DNA of 64,000 nt, taken from Allium sativum. Lineage: Eukaryota > Streptophyta > Magnoliopsida > Asparagales > Amaryllidaceae. The stretch spans positions 302,179,456-302,243,455 of the forward strand of contig CM060922.1 in NCBI GenBank assembly GCA_030737875.1. Direction: 5' to 3'. Positions 36,889 through 48,119 of this stretch are shown piece by piece. Made by a program: the position numbers and the translations under genes. A model generated the notes under the pieces. That model saw nothing but the letters and a program-made list of their open reading frames with translations, did not search any database and was not told the DNA's origin. Each line of letters begins with the position of its first letter. Position 1 is the stretch's first letter.

Positions 36889-37243
36889 GAGGATCAATTC
36901 CAGACCCTCCTTCGCAATTTAGGGAAGAACCCTTGGCCATCTCTAGTCGTAAGGACATCTTTGATGATGTCCCTCTTCCAGGATGGAAAAAGATGTACTA
37001 TCAACAAAAGATAATCATTAAAAATCTTAAGGAACAGGTATCCCATTTGGAGAACCAACTTAAGAAAAAAACAAGACCATTCACGACCTATAATGCTAGT
37101 TAAAGGTTAACCCTTCTACTAGCTCAGATGCGGAGATAGGCAAATTATACCACCAAATTAACATGTTAGAGACTGATTTGAAGAAATCAATGGCAGGTTA
37201 CGCCTCCTTAGAATTTGCTTTACAGAATCCTTACTCGGATTGA
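36889..37243 (+). pseudogene. Coiled-coil coding remnant downstream of the antisense gene
   Basis: An open stretch from 36889, preceded by an acceptor-like GTGATTAG, reads ~70 codons including DIFDDVPLPGWKKMYYQQ and a heptad-like KNLKEQVSHLENQLKKK, then stop at 37102. A second frame from 37107 continues with DAEIGKLYHQINMLETDLKK to a stop at 37241-37243. Codon use and heptads look protein-coding. It could be the last exons of a longer isoform of the preceding gene or part of a second accessory ORF. I recognise no domain. 36498-36888 between them is T-rich and intron-like. Confidence 0.45.
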
Positions 37244-38049
37244 CGAATTTGGCCGCCCTATGTCTTTTGTGGGCCAAAATGTGACATCTCCTTTAAGTGT
37301 TTTGAATGTTGGACCTTAAAAATCAGTAGTTATGTGTATAGGACAGTCTACGATACAATGGTATATAAACATGTTTGTGTGTTGTGTGGGTATCAACTAA
37401 TTTGCAGGTATTCTTCTTTGACTAGAAGACGCTTTCTTTTTTCGGAATTTCAATTTACCATTTTACATAAATCTGATGCACCTTGTTTAATTCGTAAGGC
37501 ACACATGATATATCACATACTTTTTCTGAAACTAATAACATCATGGCATCGCATGTGTGAAATAATTAATGAGTTTACATATACTTTGTATGCTAGTAAA
37601 AGTCTTCTATAGTGATAGATATTTCTAGGGAATCCCCCCCTAAGAAAAGAAAAATCTTATCCCGGGATTTTATTGACGGGAATATTGGACATACGCTTGA
37701 GCTCCTGCCCGAATATGTATCCTAGTGTTGTGTGGCGATATGCATTGCATATATATATTTAGCACAGTAAATAACGAATTAGACGAATACATGGGTTAAG
37801 GAATCTTCCCTGAACAATACAGTAGGTTCCTGTTTTCGCTTGGGGACCTTTTAGGCAATCGGGCTTCAGCCATTAGATCGATTGTATATCCCCTTCCCAG
37901 GGTTAGAGCTTCATGACCCAAATTAGGGTATTAAGACTAGGTTTCCAGAAGTCATCTCTTAATAGTGATAGTATTTTGATTCACTTCCCGGATTAGGGTG
38001 CAAGACTAGGAATATGCTTCCGATAATAATGGAAATATGGTTCCCAACG
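37244..38049 (-). other. Non-coding internal region of element C
   Basis: AT-rich, no credible frame; the 92-codon frame at 37334-37612 shows no motif and no coding bias that I can see. Confidence 0.5.
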
Positions 38050-38370
38050 AGATTCAGATTATAGGAAAGTCAAATATCTTCTATCGATCATGGCTAAGAT
38101 TCTGTACCGACCCGGAATCGGCTATTTAAGATAGGGCCAGAAATCCCTTTCGAGCATTAATTAAGGCCTGAATCACCCTCGATTTGGGTATTTAAAGACT
38201 AAAGACCAGAATCCCACTTCTGGTATAAATAGAAGCCCCGAATCAACCCTTATTCAGGCATTTAGAGATTGAAAACCAGAATTCCACTTCTGGTATTACA
38301 AGAAGCCCCGAACTAACCCTTATACGGGCATTTAGAGATTGAAGATCAGATTTCCACTTCTAGCATTAAT
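38050..38370. repeat. ~70-bp minisatellite in element C
   Basis: The units TTTAGAGATTGAARACCAGA...CCACTTCTGGTAT...AGAAGCCCCGAA recur at exactly 70-bp spacing (38191, 38261, 38331), with a more diverged copy near 38124. Confidence 0.85.
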
Positions 38371-38559
38371 CTTTCGTTACCCTCTTTGGGTTTGATTTAT
38401 GAAGCAAAGGTTGTATGTACTTCTTGAGCCACTCTCTAGGCTTTTGGTTATTAATGCAGAGGGTGTACGTGCTCTGTTGGTTATTCTCTGGGCCTGTGCG
38501 TCCGGTGCGCTTGGCTACCTTATCCACAAGCAGGGCCCAAGGACTTACCTGACCTCCCT

Positions 38560-38760
38560 CCAGGAGGAGCCTTATCCTGACCATTGTAGGCGATGATAAG
38601 GTCTTAGATGCTTAAATCGGGCCATCGTAGACGCGGAATTAAGGCTTAATCTTTTGATGCTCTACCCCGGCCATCGTAGGCGGTGATAGAGGCTTACGTT
38701 CCACCCTCCCTCTAAAGGGTGCCCTATCCTAACCATCGTAGGCGATAATAGGGGTTTGCG
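38560..38760. repeat. Degenerate tandem repeat with CCATCGTAGGCG core
   Basis: CCATYGTAGRCG recurs four times (about 38581, 38622, 38671, 38738) at 41-67-bp spacing with GGCTTA-containing spacers. Confidence 0.7.
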
Positions 38761-38788
38761 TTCCCTTTTGTGGGTAACGCGGAACATA

Positions 38789-38889
38789 AGCAGAGGTAGG
38801 ACGTGCTCTTCTGCGAGCAGAGGTAGGATGTGCTTAGTTCATAGCAGAGGAAGGGCTTACTCTTCTGCCAGCAGAGGCAAGGCGTGCTA
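38789..38889. repeat. 27-bp minisatellite (AGCAGAGGTAGG core)
   Basis: Nearly four units of AGCAGAGGTAGGAYGTGCT plus TCTTCTGC at a 27-bp period. Minisatellites in the untranslated part are a recognised trait of Tat-lineage elements. From 38890 to 39651 I see only diverged GGCTTAC-type repeats and no gene. Confidence 0.85.
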
Positions 38890-39651
38890 ATTAGATGCTT
38901 CGTCACGACCGTTTCCGGTGTCGGTCGGAGGCTTACGCTTTTGATGCTTTAACCTGGCCCTTTCCGACTTGGGAGCGGAGAAAGGCTTACACACCACCCC
39001 CTTCCGGGGAGTGCCTTGCCCTGGCCAACTCGGCGGTGACAAGGATTTTTATCCCTTTGTGGATTAACCCGTCTTTGGTTACCTTGATTCTTGTGAGGGT
39101 TTCTATACCCTGAGTCAAGTACGCAATCCTTTTCCTAAGGAATTTTATTGGACTTAGTTTGACCCTTTTACAAATTCCCGTAGTTGATCCTGATTGAAGA
39201 ATTAATGATCATCCCTTCGAGAATCCTACAGCAGTTAGTCTCATGTCCATTCATCATGTTATAGTGACAATTAGACCCTCCCAATTTTCTTCCGTATTTG
39301 GGCTTCTTTTTTGTAGATGATCAATAATTGAGCTCTTGTCGGGTTAGGGGATAGATATTTTCCATTGAAGTAGTAAAGTAGTATCCTTTAGGTAGCCCTG
39401 GTGTAAACTTCCTTTCTTGTTGCAGAGACTTATCTCCTTTGTAACCGAACCTTATTGCTCCATTCATCCTCTTGTTTTCTCTTTCCAAGATAGGCTGGGG
39501 TTGGAGATCTACCTTTCAGACCATTTGGAAGCAAAGTGGTTAAAATCATTTGTTGTTTCTTCATCGAACACCATTCCTTTGATTTGTTTGTGGAGAGCCT
39601 TCCTTACAGGAGAGAAGATGTTATAATCCTTTGATGTAGAGTCGTTTAGAG

Positions 39652-40170
39652 CTGTGCTGTTAAAGCGCTTAGCAGTTCTATAGCGATGGAGGTACAAAAA
39701 GGTGTAGCGGGAATAAAGTGGGGATATAGCGGAGGTACAAAAAGGTTCATAAGATGTAAAACCAAATATTTAAAAATTAGTTAATTATCATTCTTACATT
39801 GTGTGTGTAAAAGAAATCAATATTAACTAATCTTATGTAATAAAGTCAAACAATATCGTGGTTGTGTACATTAGATTTACTGACTATAATATATTTCTAT
39901 CTTATATTGGGCACTTATTCCTTAAATTTAGTTCTTTAGACTAACTTTACTGAATTTATTAAAAAGAGAACTAGTAAAATCAAGCTTTATATATTAATAC
40001 TGCTAAAGCGGTGCTAAAAATCCTTGATTTAGCGGGTGTAGTGGAAAATAACAGGGATAGAAGCGGATCTACTGTTCATTGGAGCTACACTGAAATAGCG
40101 TAGCGGTTAAAGGGTGATACGAGCTATAGCAGGGATTTTGCACGGCTTTAGCGGCGCTTTAACTGCATAA
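39652..40170. mobile_element. hAT-type MITE (519 bp) inserted in element C
   Basis: Flanked by a perfect 8-bp target duplication GTTTAGAG (39644-39651 and 40171-40178). Termini CTGTGCTGTTAAAGCGC and, inverted, TTATGCAGTTAAAGCGC match at 14 of 17 positions. An 8-bp duplication is typical of hAT elements. The interior is rich in TAGCG/CGCTA words and has no transposase frame. Confidence 0.9.
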
Positions 40171-40450
40171 GTTTAGAGGAAAGATTAGGGTTTGTTTCAT
40201 GTAGGAAAGGCTATTGCTTCAATAGCTAGAATCATATTGCTCTACTTATCTTTTCCGCTTAACTACTCACAGAGCTTACATTCTTAACCTTTATTCTTCT
40301 ATCACTCTTGGGTCAGTAGGGACTGACATATCCATTTGAGTTCCAGAAGACTCTTGTTGGGACCTCTTGCCTATGGTCTTACTTCCTCAAAGCCTAGTCC
40401 AACCTCAAACAGAACAACATAGTTAGATACGAAGGAGTGCTAACCACAGG

Positions 40451-40481
40451 GTCGGAGGTTCAGGCCCTCCTTCTAGCGCCA
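40451..40481 (-). other. Element C primer binding site, possibly extended
   Basis: The minus strand reads TGGCGCTAGAAGGAGGG from 40481, three bases from the LTR. The plus strand reads like a tRNA 3' end: GGAGG, seven-base loop TTCAGGC, CCTCC, seven-base acceptor strand TTCTAGC, discriminator G, CCA. The tRNA identity is not assigned. Confidence 0.6.
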
Positions 40482-40484
40482 AAA

Positions 40485-41936
40485 TATTAACGACATATTT
40501 CACCAACATCAGATATAGGTCTATGAAAGTGGACCTAAGAGAAAAATAGGTATATCTAGCTTTCACGCTTTTGAGTTCGTGCACCATTTCCTAGATATCA
40601 AGGTTTCGAGCTCGAAAGATTAGTTACTCTTCCCTCAATGGGATGAGCATCATGCTTAAACGACTCAAAAACCAATAGTTATCTTGGGATAAGGGTTTCC
40701 TAAACACAACCCTCGATAAGGACTAAATGGCTTGTAAGAAGGGGTTCCGCACTGATCTTGCGGAAGGGTTCAGGCTTGGGCAAGAACTTGTAAGTGTGTA
40801 GAAGGCACGCAACATAAAACACCGGCAATAACTGATGAATTACATGAGAAACTCATAACAAAATGTTCCAAGCATATATCCTCTCTTTATTGATCTTTGA
40901 TTTAGAATATACAAGCGATTACAACCAAAATCCCCAATTTGATTTAGGAATTAAGGTTTACTCTAGAGAAAAGAGTACAAGAATGAGAATGGGAAAATCA
41001 TCCAAAAAATGAGACTCTTGAGGTCTTATTTATAGCCAAATCCGGGCCCCTTTTTCTATTGGGCCAGCAGTACCCCCTGTCGGTTGGTTTTCCCTTTGGT
41101 TTTGAAAGTACTAGTTCTCGACCCTCTTTTCTTTAGGTTCTGAAGGTTTTGCCTGTGGCTTTTAGATATGCATGTTCTTGTTCCTGAGAGGAGGGTTCTG
41201 ATTTTTGGAACTCTTTTCTTAATTGCTTGTTCATATACTTTGTGTGGGTCTAAAGTTTGTCGGTGTGGAAGGCTTTCAGAAGGTTGTAGCTTCCGGATGT
41301 AGGCTTCCAGTTTTGATATCAACACTCTGTGGAGCTTGCCTTTGTGATTCTACTGAAAGGCTGCCTGGTCCGTCACCCCCGTCAGTATCGACACTAACCA
41401 AATTAGTGTGGATAGCTTATCTTTCCTTGAGGTCTCGACTTGACTTTTGGTAGGTTTCCAACATGTTTCTTGACATTCCAGAGTGATGCTTCTGGTGCTT
41501 CATTAGTTACTTAATAGAGCATCCTTCCGGTAATCATCTACTGGGGGTCTCGGCAAATGGATCCCGAATGAATCCCGTTTACTTTAGATGCTATTGCTTT
41601 TTGATGTATCAGTATTAAGCGAGTTAATACCGATAGCCTCTCTCATCCTTCTAGGTCCCAGTTTATAAGGTTCCTGATTTTCCGCCTTGTGGCTTCTGGT
41701 TTTAGGAGTTCTTCTGCTATCTTTTCTTTTATGCTGGGTTTACCCTGCCCTTCTTTGTATAGATTTTGAGCTATGTTCTCCCATGATGGTGTCGATTACA
41801 TATCGCCCAGAATATTTCCTTTAGATATCAGCTTTCTGTGTCGATCTTTTGTTGACGGAAGACTCCCTTTTGCTTGTGGTGATCTGTTACCCCTTCGCCG
41901 CCAACCAGTTTCAGACGCTTTATTTTGGTAGTAACA
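40485..41936 (-). mobile_element. Element C right (5') LTR
   Basis: Starts TATTAACGA (TGTTAACGA in the partner) and ends GGTAGTAACA; aligns with 31959-33403. Confidence 0.85.
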
Positions 41937-42530
41937 ACAGTCATTATCAGAATTATTTTCCATCCACTGAAGTGAGTTCGGTGTTTTATCACTTTCAAAT
42001 CCATTTGAAAAAATGGTTTTCATTCAAATATCCTTTCCAAACACCCAGGAATTAAATTCCAAATTCCGGTTTGAATCTACGTCCAGTTCATCTCATTTGC
42101 ATATATCACCTTATAAAATTCTATTTGGTTATATATGACCATTCCAATTTGATAATCTCATCAGAATATATTATTAACATCTAACACTTCCATATATTAT
42201 AATAATTTCAGAAAATTATTTCTTTATATTAAACTAGAATTTTGGGTAAAATTATTTCATTTACTCACATTATAACAATATCATGTCCAACATTCTGTTC
42301 AAGTGTTTAGAAATTCCTATCAACGTCGTGGCGTCCCACGGTTCGACCAGAATTTATAAGCCACTCAACAGACCAACCAACACAATATAAAACAATTTTT
42401 ATATCAATTAACAAGTATGCGTCTTATATATATACACTCAACTCATTCTATGGTACTACTGACACTATCTCTTATGAGTAAACTCCACCAAAGCCTAGGT
42501 ATTCGCTCAACCTAAGCACTGATACCAACT
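41937..42530 (-). other. Element D internal region, PBS side
   Basis: Resumes D's internal sequence after element C (CATCCACTGAAGTGAGTTC parallels B at about 24785) and ends with minus-strand TTGGTATCAGTGC (42518-42530), an iMet-type PBS differing from TGGTATCAGAGC at one site. The total D internal length without C is ~1.1 kb, non-coding. Confidence 0.8.
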
Positions 42531-42549
42531 GTAATAGCCTGAATTTCCT
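42531..42549 (-). mobile_element. 19-bp stub of element D 5' LTR
   Basis: TGTAATAGCCTGAATTTCC matches 11975-11993, after which the sequence jumps to internal-domain sequence. Almost the whole LTR has been lost. Confidence 0.75.
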
Positions 42550-43180
42550 GAAAATTTCGCCAGCACCTCCTTTGTACGGCTCAATAGCTCAAACCCTAGC
42601 TCCCCTCTCTAGGCCCTTTCCATTCAAAAAGAAATCAAAAGGCTTAGCTTCTTGCCCAATAGGCTCATAAAATCTCATATGGAATTTAAACGTGTACCTT
42701 TATGTCGGACACTCGAATTATAGTCTTCATTCTCCTCATTCCAAACCAGCTTAACATATATCTAACCATTGCTAATTTATTCCAACTCAATCCAATCATT
42801 TTTACTCAACTCACTAATTAATCGTCTAATTAGCTCTTTTGCCTATTTCACATTTTATTTGAACATATCACGTTCAAATATAGTTCAAATATATTTTTAA
42901 CTTGCTTATAAATCAATTAAATGTCATTCCCAATTCAATTTTCATATTCGATTTCGAATATGAATTCACAAATCTAGTTTACTTATCCAAAGTCCAATTT
43001 CAATTCAAAATTCCATTAATTAATTATTCTTCAAAAATTTTAATTCTATTAAACAATTAATGAACTTGATTTTCTTTCAAAAATCAACCCATTTACTCCA
43101 CTTGAGTTCATATTTATTTTATAACTCAAATCTGGATTTTTCTAATGGAAATTCGGATTTTATTTACTTGGGTTTGGGCA
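42550..43180 (-). other. Second, truncated internal-region copy of the D/B type
   Basis: AAAATTTCGCCAGCACCTCC onward matches B's internal region (about 24125) and 14100-14760. It shows no coding sequence and implies a former tandem internal-LTR-internal arrangement. Confidence 0.7.
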
Positions 43181-43189
43181 AGTAATATG

Positions 43190-45640
43190 GGTTTATGTAT
43201 TGTTGTCGTAATTCGGACATCGAATTCTTTTACCGGGACGTTATTTGAAAAAAATTAGAGTGTGAGAAAAGAAAGAAAGAAATATTAGAACAGAAGAAGA
43301 AGAAGAACCAACACAACATGGAGTCTCACATCGCAACAGAATAAACTATAATTTAGAGACAAATATTTATTGAGAGCTTGAAAAATACTTACAATCATCA
43401 TAGTACATCAACACATCTGGACAGCTATAATAACATGTCCTCATATACACACATAGCGAAAAAATATTATATAATATCATACGTATGAGCTCCTCCAACT
43501 TCTCTTCGAACTTCACAAAATTCGATAACCTGAACGTGTAAAACCCGGTCTAACCCAAGCGTTACAAACGCCGAATCAGTCTAGTGAACCAGAGTGAGAA
43601 ACCCACTAAGTTTAAAAGTAACATACAACTTGATTTTAAAGTTAAAAAATCTTTTCTGAAAGAAAAGGATAATCGTAAGACCAATCCAGACATAAACACA
43701 GGTTGTTTTTACCTTACGATAACCCAAAACATTTTTAAAACATATCTTTTCTGATATTATAATAGTGTATAAATACAAATAAATACCAATCTAGCGGAAC
43801 GCTTGCATCTCACGCTCTACATATATAGTATACAATCAAAACTGCGGGCTCTTATTGGAGAATGGATTTCCTAGTAAGGTATGGGACCACCTTCCGATAG
43901 TATCTCTAGAGAGGAATACACCGAGTTCAACAAAAAAAATCTTGTAAACCAGGCTAAACATGACTGGCCCCTCACTTCGCTTGATAGTACTGAATGTATT
44001 GTAACCTTACGGCTTTATTTCGGGACCACCGTAGTTCCCGGGAGATACAGAAATGAAAAGAAGTAATGAATATGAATACTCTAGATAGTGATAATACACC
44101 CTAATTGGGAGCGACCCACTTAGCCATGCGATTTCCCGGTTGGTGAGACTTGAGGTTTAAACCTTCTTTTTAGAACACCTGGCCACCATTCTCTTTGAGT
44201 ACCATATCGTCAAATCACAAATTGATTTCCCCAATACCATGGGTATAAAGCTAAGAGAAACAAATTTCTCCACCCCAAACATAGTTTTGAACCGATCAAT
44301 CATATGATATGTTAGGCATACTCTGTCAGACACTCGTCCATATAAGTTATCCAGGAACAGGATGAACTGAAGGCACCCTCCTACCACATCCTAGGTATCA
44401 CCCTATAGATCAGTAGCGAGTAGTTCTTGCAATCCGTAGATTCCAATAAAGATAGAATTATCGCCAAAATATATCTGGTGGCCACCAGAGAAATTTAGCG
44501 AGTGGTTCTTCCGCTCATGAAGATCAACTGTCTTCAATTTCTCCATCTTCAATCCGCATCTTCCATCTTCCACGTATGTGTTGGCCGGAATGGTATTAGA
44601 ATATAAATTCGATCCTGGTCAGTACCGACAATCATATATGTCATATTTAATAGTCGGTTATTTAACTATCAAATTAAAAATCATTTATCCATAAAAATAA
44701 AATAAATTTACTGATTTGGTACCCAGCATCATTTAGCCTCTTTAATTAATCAGTCATTAATTAAGTAATGAAATTGCTAATTCGGAACTCATTTCCGTTT
44801 CTTTTTTTAATATAAGAATATTCAATTATCATTATGCTTCTACTCATGGGCTCCACATTGTAAATTTGTAAGTGAATAAATCTCTCAGTATCAACCCCGT
44901 AAGCCGAAACCAACATCAGATTGACACCTCGAAAATTACTCAACTCAATCAATGCACAACAAGTTCCAATTACTCAAAAACTATATCACATCCCCTTTTT
45001 ACCATTTTAAAATGATTATATTGCCCTATAATCTCACAAATCATATCTAATTTTATTTACAGTATCACTTCATAATATTTACTAAATGGTTCAATTTAAC
45101 TTGGGTAACAAATGTTTACAGACTCCATTCCAAAACCCCTTTATCTTTCATTTACCAAATCCATCTCTATTTGCAGATAATTTATATTTTTTCCTTCGGT
45201 ATCATTTAAACAATTTGTAAATGTTTAATCCTAATTCGACAAACCCCTTTATTATACAAATCCATTTCAAAACTCTTTCCATATAACTTAGTTTATATGT
45301 ATTTCCATTTATAACTCCCTTTTTGCAAATTTTGACTTGAAAGCTTAAATATTAAGTATTTTCCAAATCTAGTCACTTTCCAAATTAATATCCATTCCAA
45401 TTCAAATTAAAATGCCATTCATAAAATTAACTAAAATAATTCAATCTTAAACTCTGTAAAAATATTACATTTTTCATTTATAGAACCATTCATTCTTTTA
45501 CTTACAAAATCATTAACTTCCCATTTATAATTTATAAAATCCTTAACCATTTATTTATAAATATCTTGACCATTTATTTATATATATATCTTGAACATTC
45601 ATTTATAAATATTTTGCCAAAACCCAAGTAAATATTTGTT
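43190..45640 (-). mobile_element. LTR fragment E, same orientation as B and D
   Basis: From GACATCGAATTC it follows B's LTR from ~60 bp inside its left end: GAGTCTCACATCGCA, the ATCGTAAG hairpin (43672-43720), TAGTATACAATC, CCAGGAACAGGATGAAC, TAAATTCGATCC. Past ~44940 it is AT-rich and only loosely alignable. No genes. Confidence 0.7.
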
Positions 45641-46085
45641 TTGGTTTCAGGATTGTTATATTCGTTATATTGAAAGGTTTAAGAGTTTTAAATTAACAAT
45701 CATTACTTGTTATTAATTAAAGAGGCCAAGTAATGCCGGGTATTGAATCAGTGAACTCATTTTAATTTCATGATTGTTTATTTGATAGTTAAATAGCTGA
45801 CTATCAAATCTATCTTGTACGATCGTTGGTATGAAAAGACCGGGATCGAATTTATATTCGAAAACCATTCCGAACCAACAAATACGTGAAGATGCTGATT
45901 GAAGATGGAGCAATTAAAGACTGTGGATCTTCATAAGTGGAAGGACTACTTGTCGAATATTCTCTCGGATTACAACCATATGTACTCTGACGTGATTCAG
46001 TCGTGGTTGAAAATTTATGGATTGCAAGGACTACTCGCTACTAATCTATAGGTTAATTCCTTGGATGTGGTAGGAGGTTGCCTTG
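45640..46085 (+). mobile_element. Inverted LTR fragment (copy i)
   Basis: The reverse complement of about 44390-44770: GGTATTGAATCAGTGAACTC, GACCGGGATCGAATTTATA, GATTGAAGATGGAG. From 46085 to 46725 is AT-rich sequence with no recognisable feature. Confidence 0.7.
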
Positions 46086-46724
46086 AATAATTAATTTAAA
46101 TAGAAGGACTATGTGGATTTGAGTAACGAGTAATCCATGTTTGAGTTGACCAAGTTAGCGGGTTTAACTGAATTTAATTATTAAATTATTTTGTTATAAT
46201 TTAATTAATGGATATTGTTGATGATGAAGTAAATCGTTGTGCTTAAAAATTGAAATTGATTATTATTTATAATAATCACAGTAAATGGAATTACTTAAAT
46301 TAATTATATTATTGAATAATTAGTTTATATAGAAAGGCTAAAATAAGTTTGAGATAAACCTATAAGAAGAAATATAAGAGATTTTAATTTAATAGAATCG
46401 AGGCTTGTGTAAAATGTGGTTTGAATGGTAGTTAAAGTTAATAGAAAAGTTAAATAATAAGTTTACTTAACGCTTAAATTAAGTAAACATGTTCAATATG
46501 GAGAAATGATTTTCCAAAGGAATAAGGATTTTTTATTAAGATGAAACCAAAATAGATTTGTAATAAGTATATACAAAGTTTTATAAAGGTTACTATGTAT
46601 ATTAGAATCAAGATTATATATATAAAATGTTTTAAAAAAGGATATACTAAGTACATTGAGAAATATGATATGGTTTTTATGAAAGTAGAATCTATTGTAC
46701 GTTGGTTAAGTTAAGTAACTTTCG

Positions 46725-48110
46725 AGGTGTCAATCTGATGTTGGTTTCGGCCTTCGGGGTTGATACTGAGAGATTTATTAACTTATCAATTTACAATGAG
46801 GAGCTAATGGAGTAGAAGTGAAATGATAATTAAATATCCTTATTTTAAATAAGAAAAGTGAAGTATTTAAATATTGGACGATATAAAAGTTTAATTAACG
46901 ATGAGTTAATTAAAGAGGCTAAATAATATTGGGTATTGAATCAGTGAATTCATTTTATTTTATGGATGAATATTTGTTTATTTGATAATTAAATAACCGA
47001 CTATCAAATCTAGCCTATATGATTATTGGTACGGAAAGACCGGGATTGAATTTATATTCGAATACAATTATGACCAATAAATATGAACACGTGGAAGATG
47101 CTAATAGAGATGGAGCAATTGAAGCCTATAGATCTTCATGAAATGGTAGAATCACTTACAAATCTTTGGTTGATCCCTATAGATAAAGTGTGATTCTATC
47201 GTGGTTGGAATTTACAGATTGCAAGGACTACTCGCTACTAATCTATAGGGTGATTCCTAGGATGTGGTAGGAAAGTGCCTTCGGTTTGTCCAGTAGGATA
47301 ACTTGTATGGATGGATGTTTGACAGAGCATTTCCAAAGGGATCGCATACATTGATTTCATCAAATGTGCCATAGTTGATGGCAGAGAATTGCACTTCTCC
47401 TACCTTAACAACAAGAGTATTTTTGTGGAAGTCAATTGGTGATTTTTTGGCGAATTTGACGATGTGGCATTCAAAGTGAATGGTGGCCAGATGTTCCAAA
47501 AGAGTTTATAACCTCAAGCCTCATCAACCGGGAAATGGTATAAAATCGGATAGGTCACATAGCTATGGGGGTCACACCCATTATGATATATCATTACCTG
47601 ATCTGGAGAAATCAAATGCCTTCAGTTGTCCCTTTTATATTTTTGTATGCTTTCGGCGGCTGTCTGGCCCCCAACCATGGTGATGATATAATCGGTACTT
47701 TCAAGTAAAGTGAGGGGTCGGTCATGTTTAACCGGATTGCAAGATGTTCTTGTTGAACCCCAATGAATTCATTTCAGGAGGTACATTTTCATAAAGTGAT
47801 CCCATACCTTACTAGGAAATTCATTCTCCAATAAGAGCCCACTGTTTTGATTGTATACTATATATATAGGGTGTGAGATGCAAGTGTTCTGCTAGATTGT
47901 TATTTACTTATATTTTGACATTATTATAATATCAGAAAAGAAATAATTTTAAAATGTTTTGGGTTATCGTAAGATAAAAACTGTCTGTATTTATGTGTGC
48001 ATTTGGTCTTACGATTATCCTTTTCTTTCGAAAAGATTTTGACTTTAAAATCAAGTTGGATGATAATTTAAACTTAGTGAGTTTTTCTCACGCTGGTTCA
48101 CCAGACTGAT
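46725..48110 (+). mobile_element. Inverted LTR fragment (copy ii)
   Basis: The reverse complement of about 43560-44930, including the 41-bp block (46726-46766), GATGTGGTAGG, TTTTGATTGTATACTATA and the ATCGTAAG hairpin (47966-48015). With E and copy iii it forms two long inverted repeats. Confidence 0.75.
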
Positions 48111-48119
48111 CCTGGCATT

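Larger units (their letters stand above)
31959..41936 (-). mobile_element. Element C: old non-autonomous LTR element carrying an antisense gene
   Basis: About 9.98 kb with LTRs at 31959-33403 and 40485-41936 (~11% different over the ~400 bp compared). The flanks GCAGT and ACAGT match at 4 of 5 positions as a decayed target duplication, and D's internal sequence is continuous across it. Orientation is minus: purine-rich GAGGGGGGAAA lies next to the left LTR and a PBS starting TGGCGC next to the right LTR. No gag or pol frame is visible on the minus strand. It carries a spliced plus-strand gene (34122-36497), minisatellites and a MITE. The additional antisense ORF near the 3' LTR resembles the Tat-lineage (Retand/Ogre-type) gypsy layout. 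Confidence 0.8.

Noticed and set aside
38050..38889. Repeat clusters considered as a CRISPR-like array
   Set aside because: The units are diverged, with no constant repeat and unique spacer pattern, in a plant retroelement.
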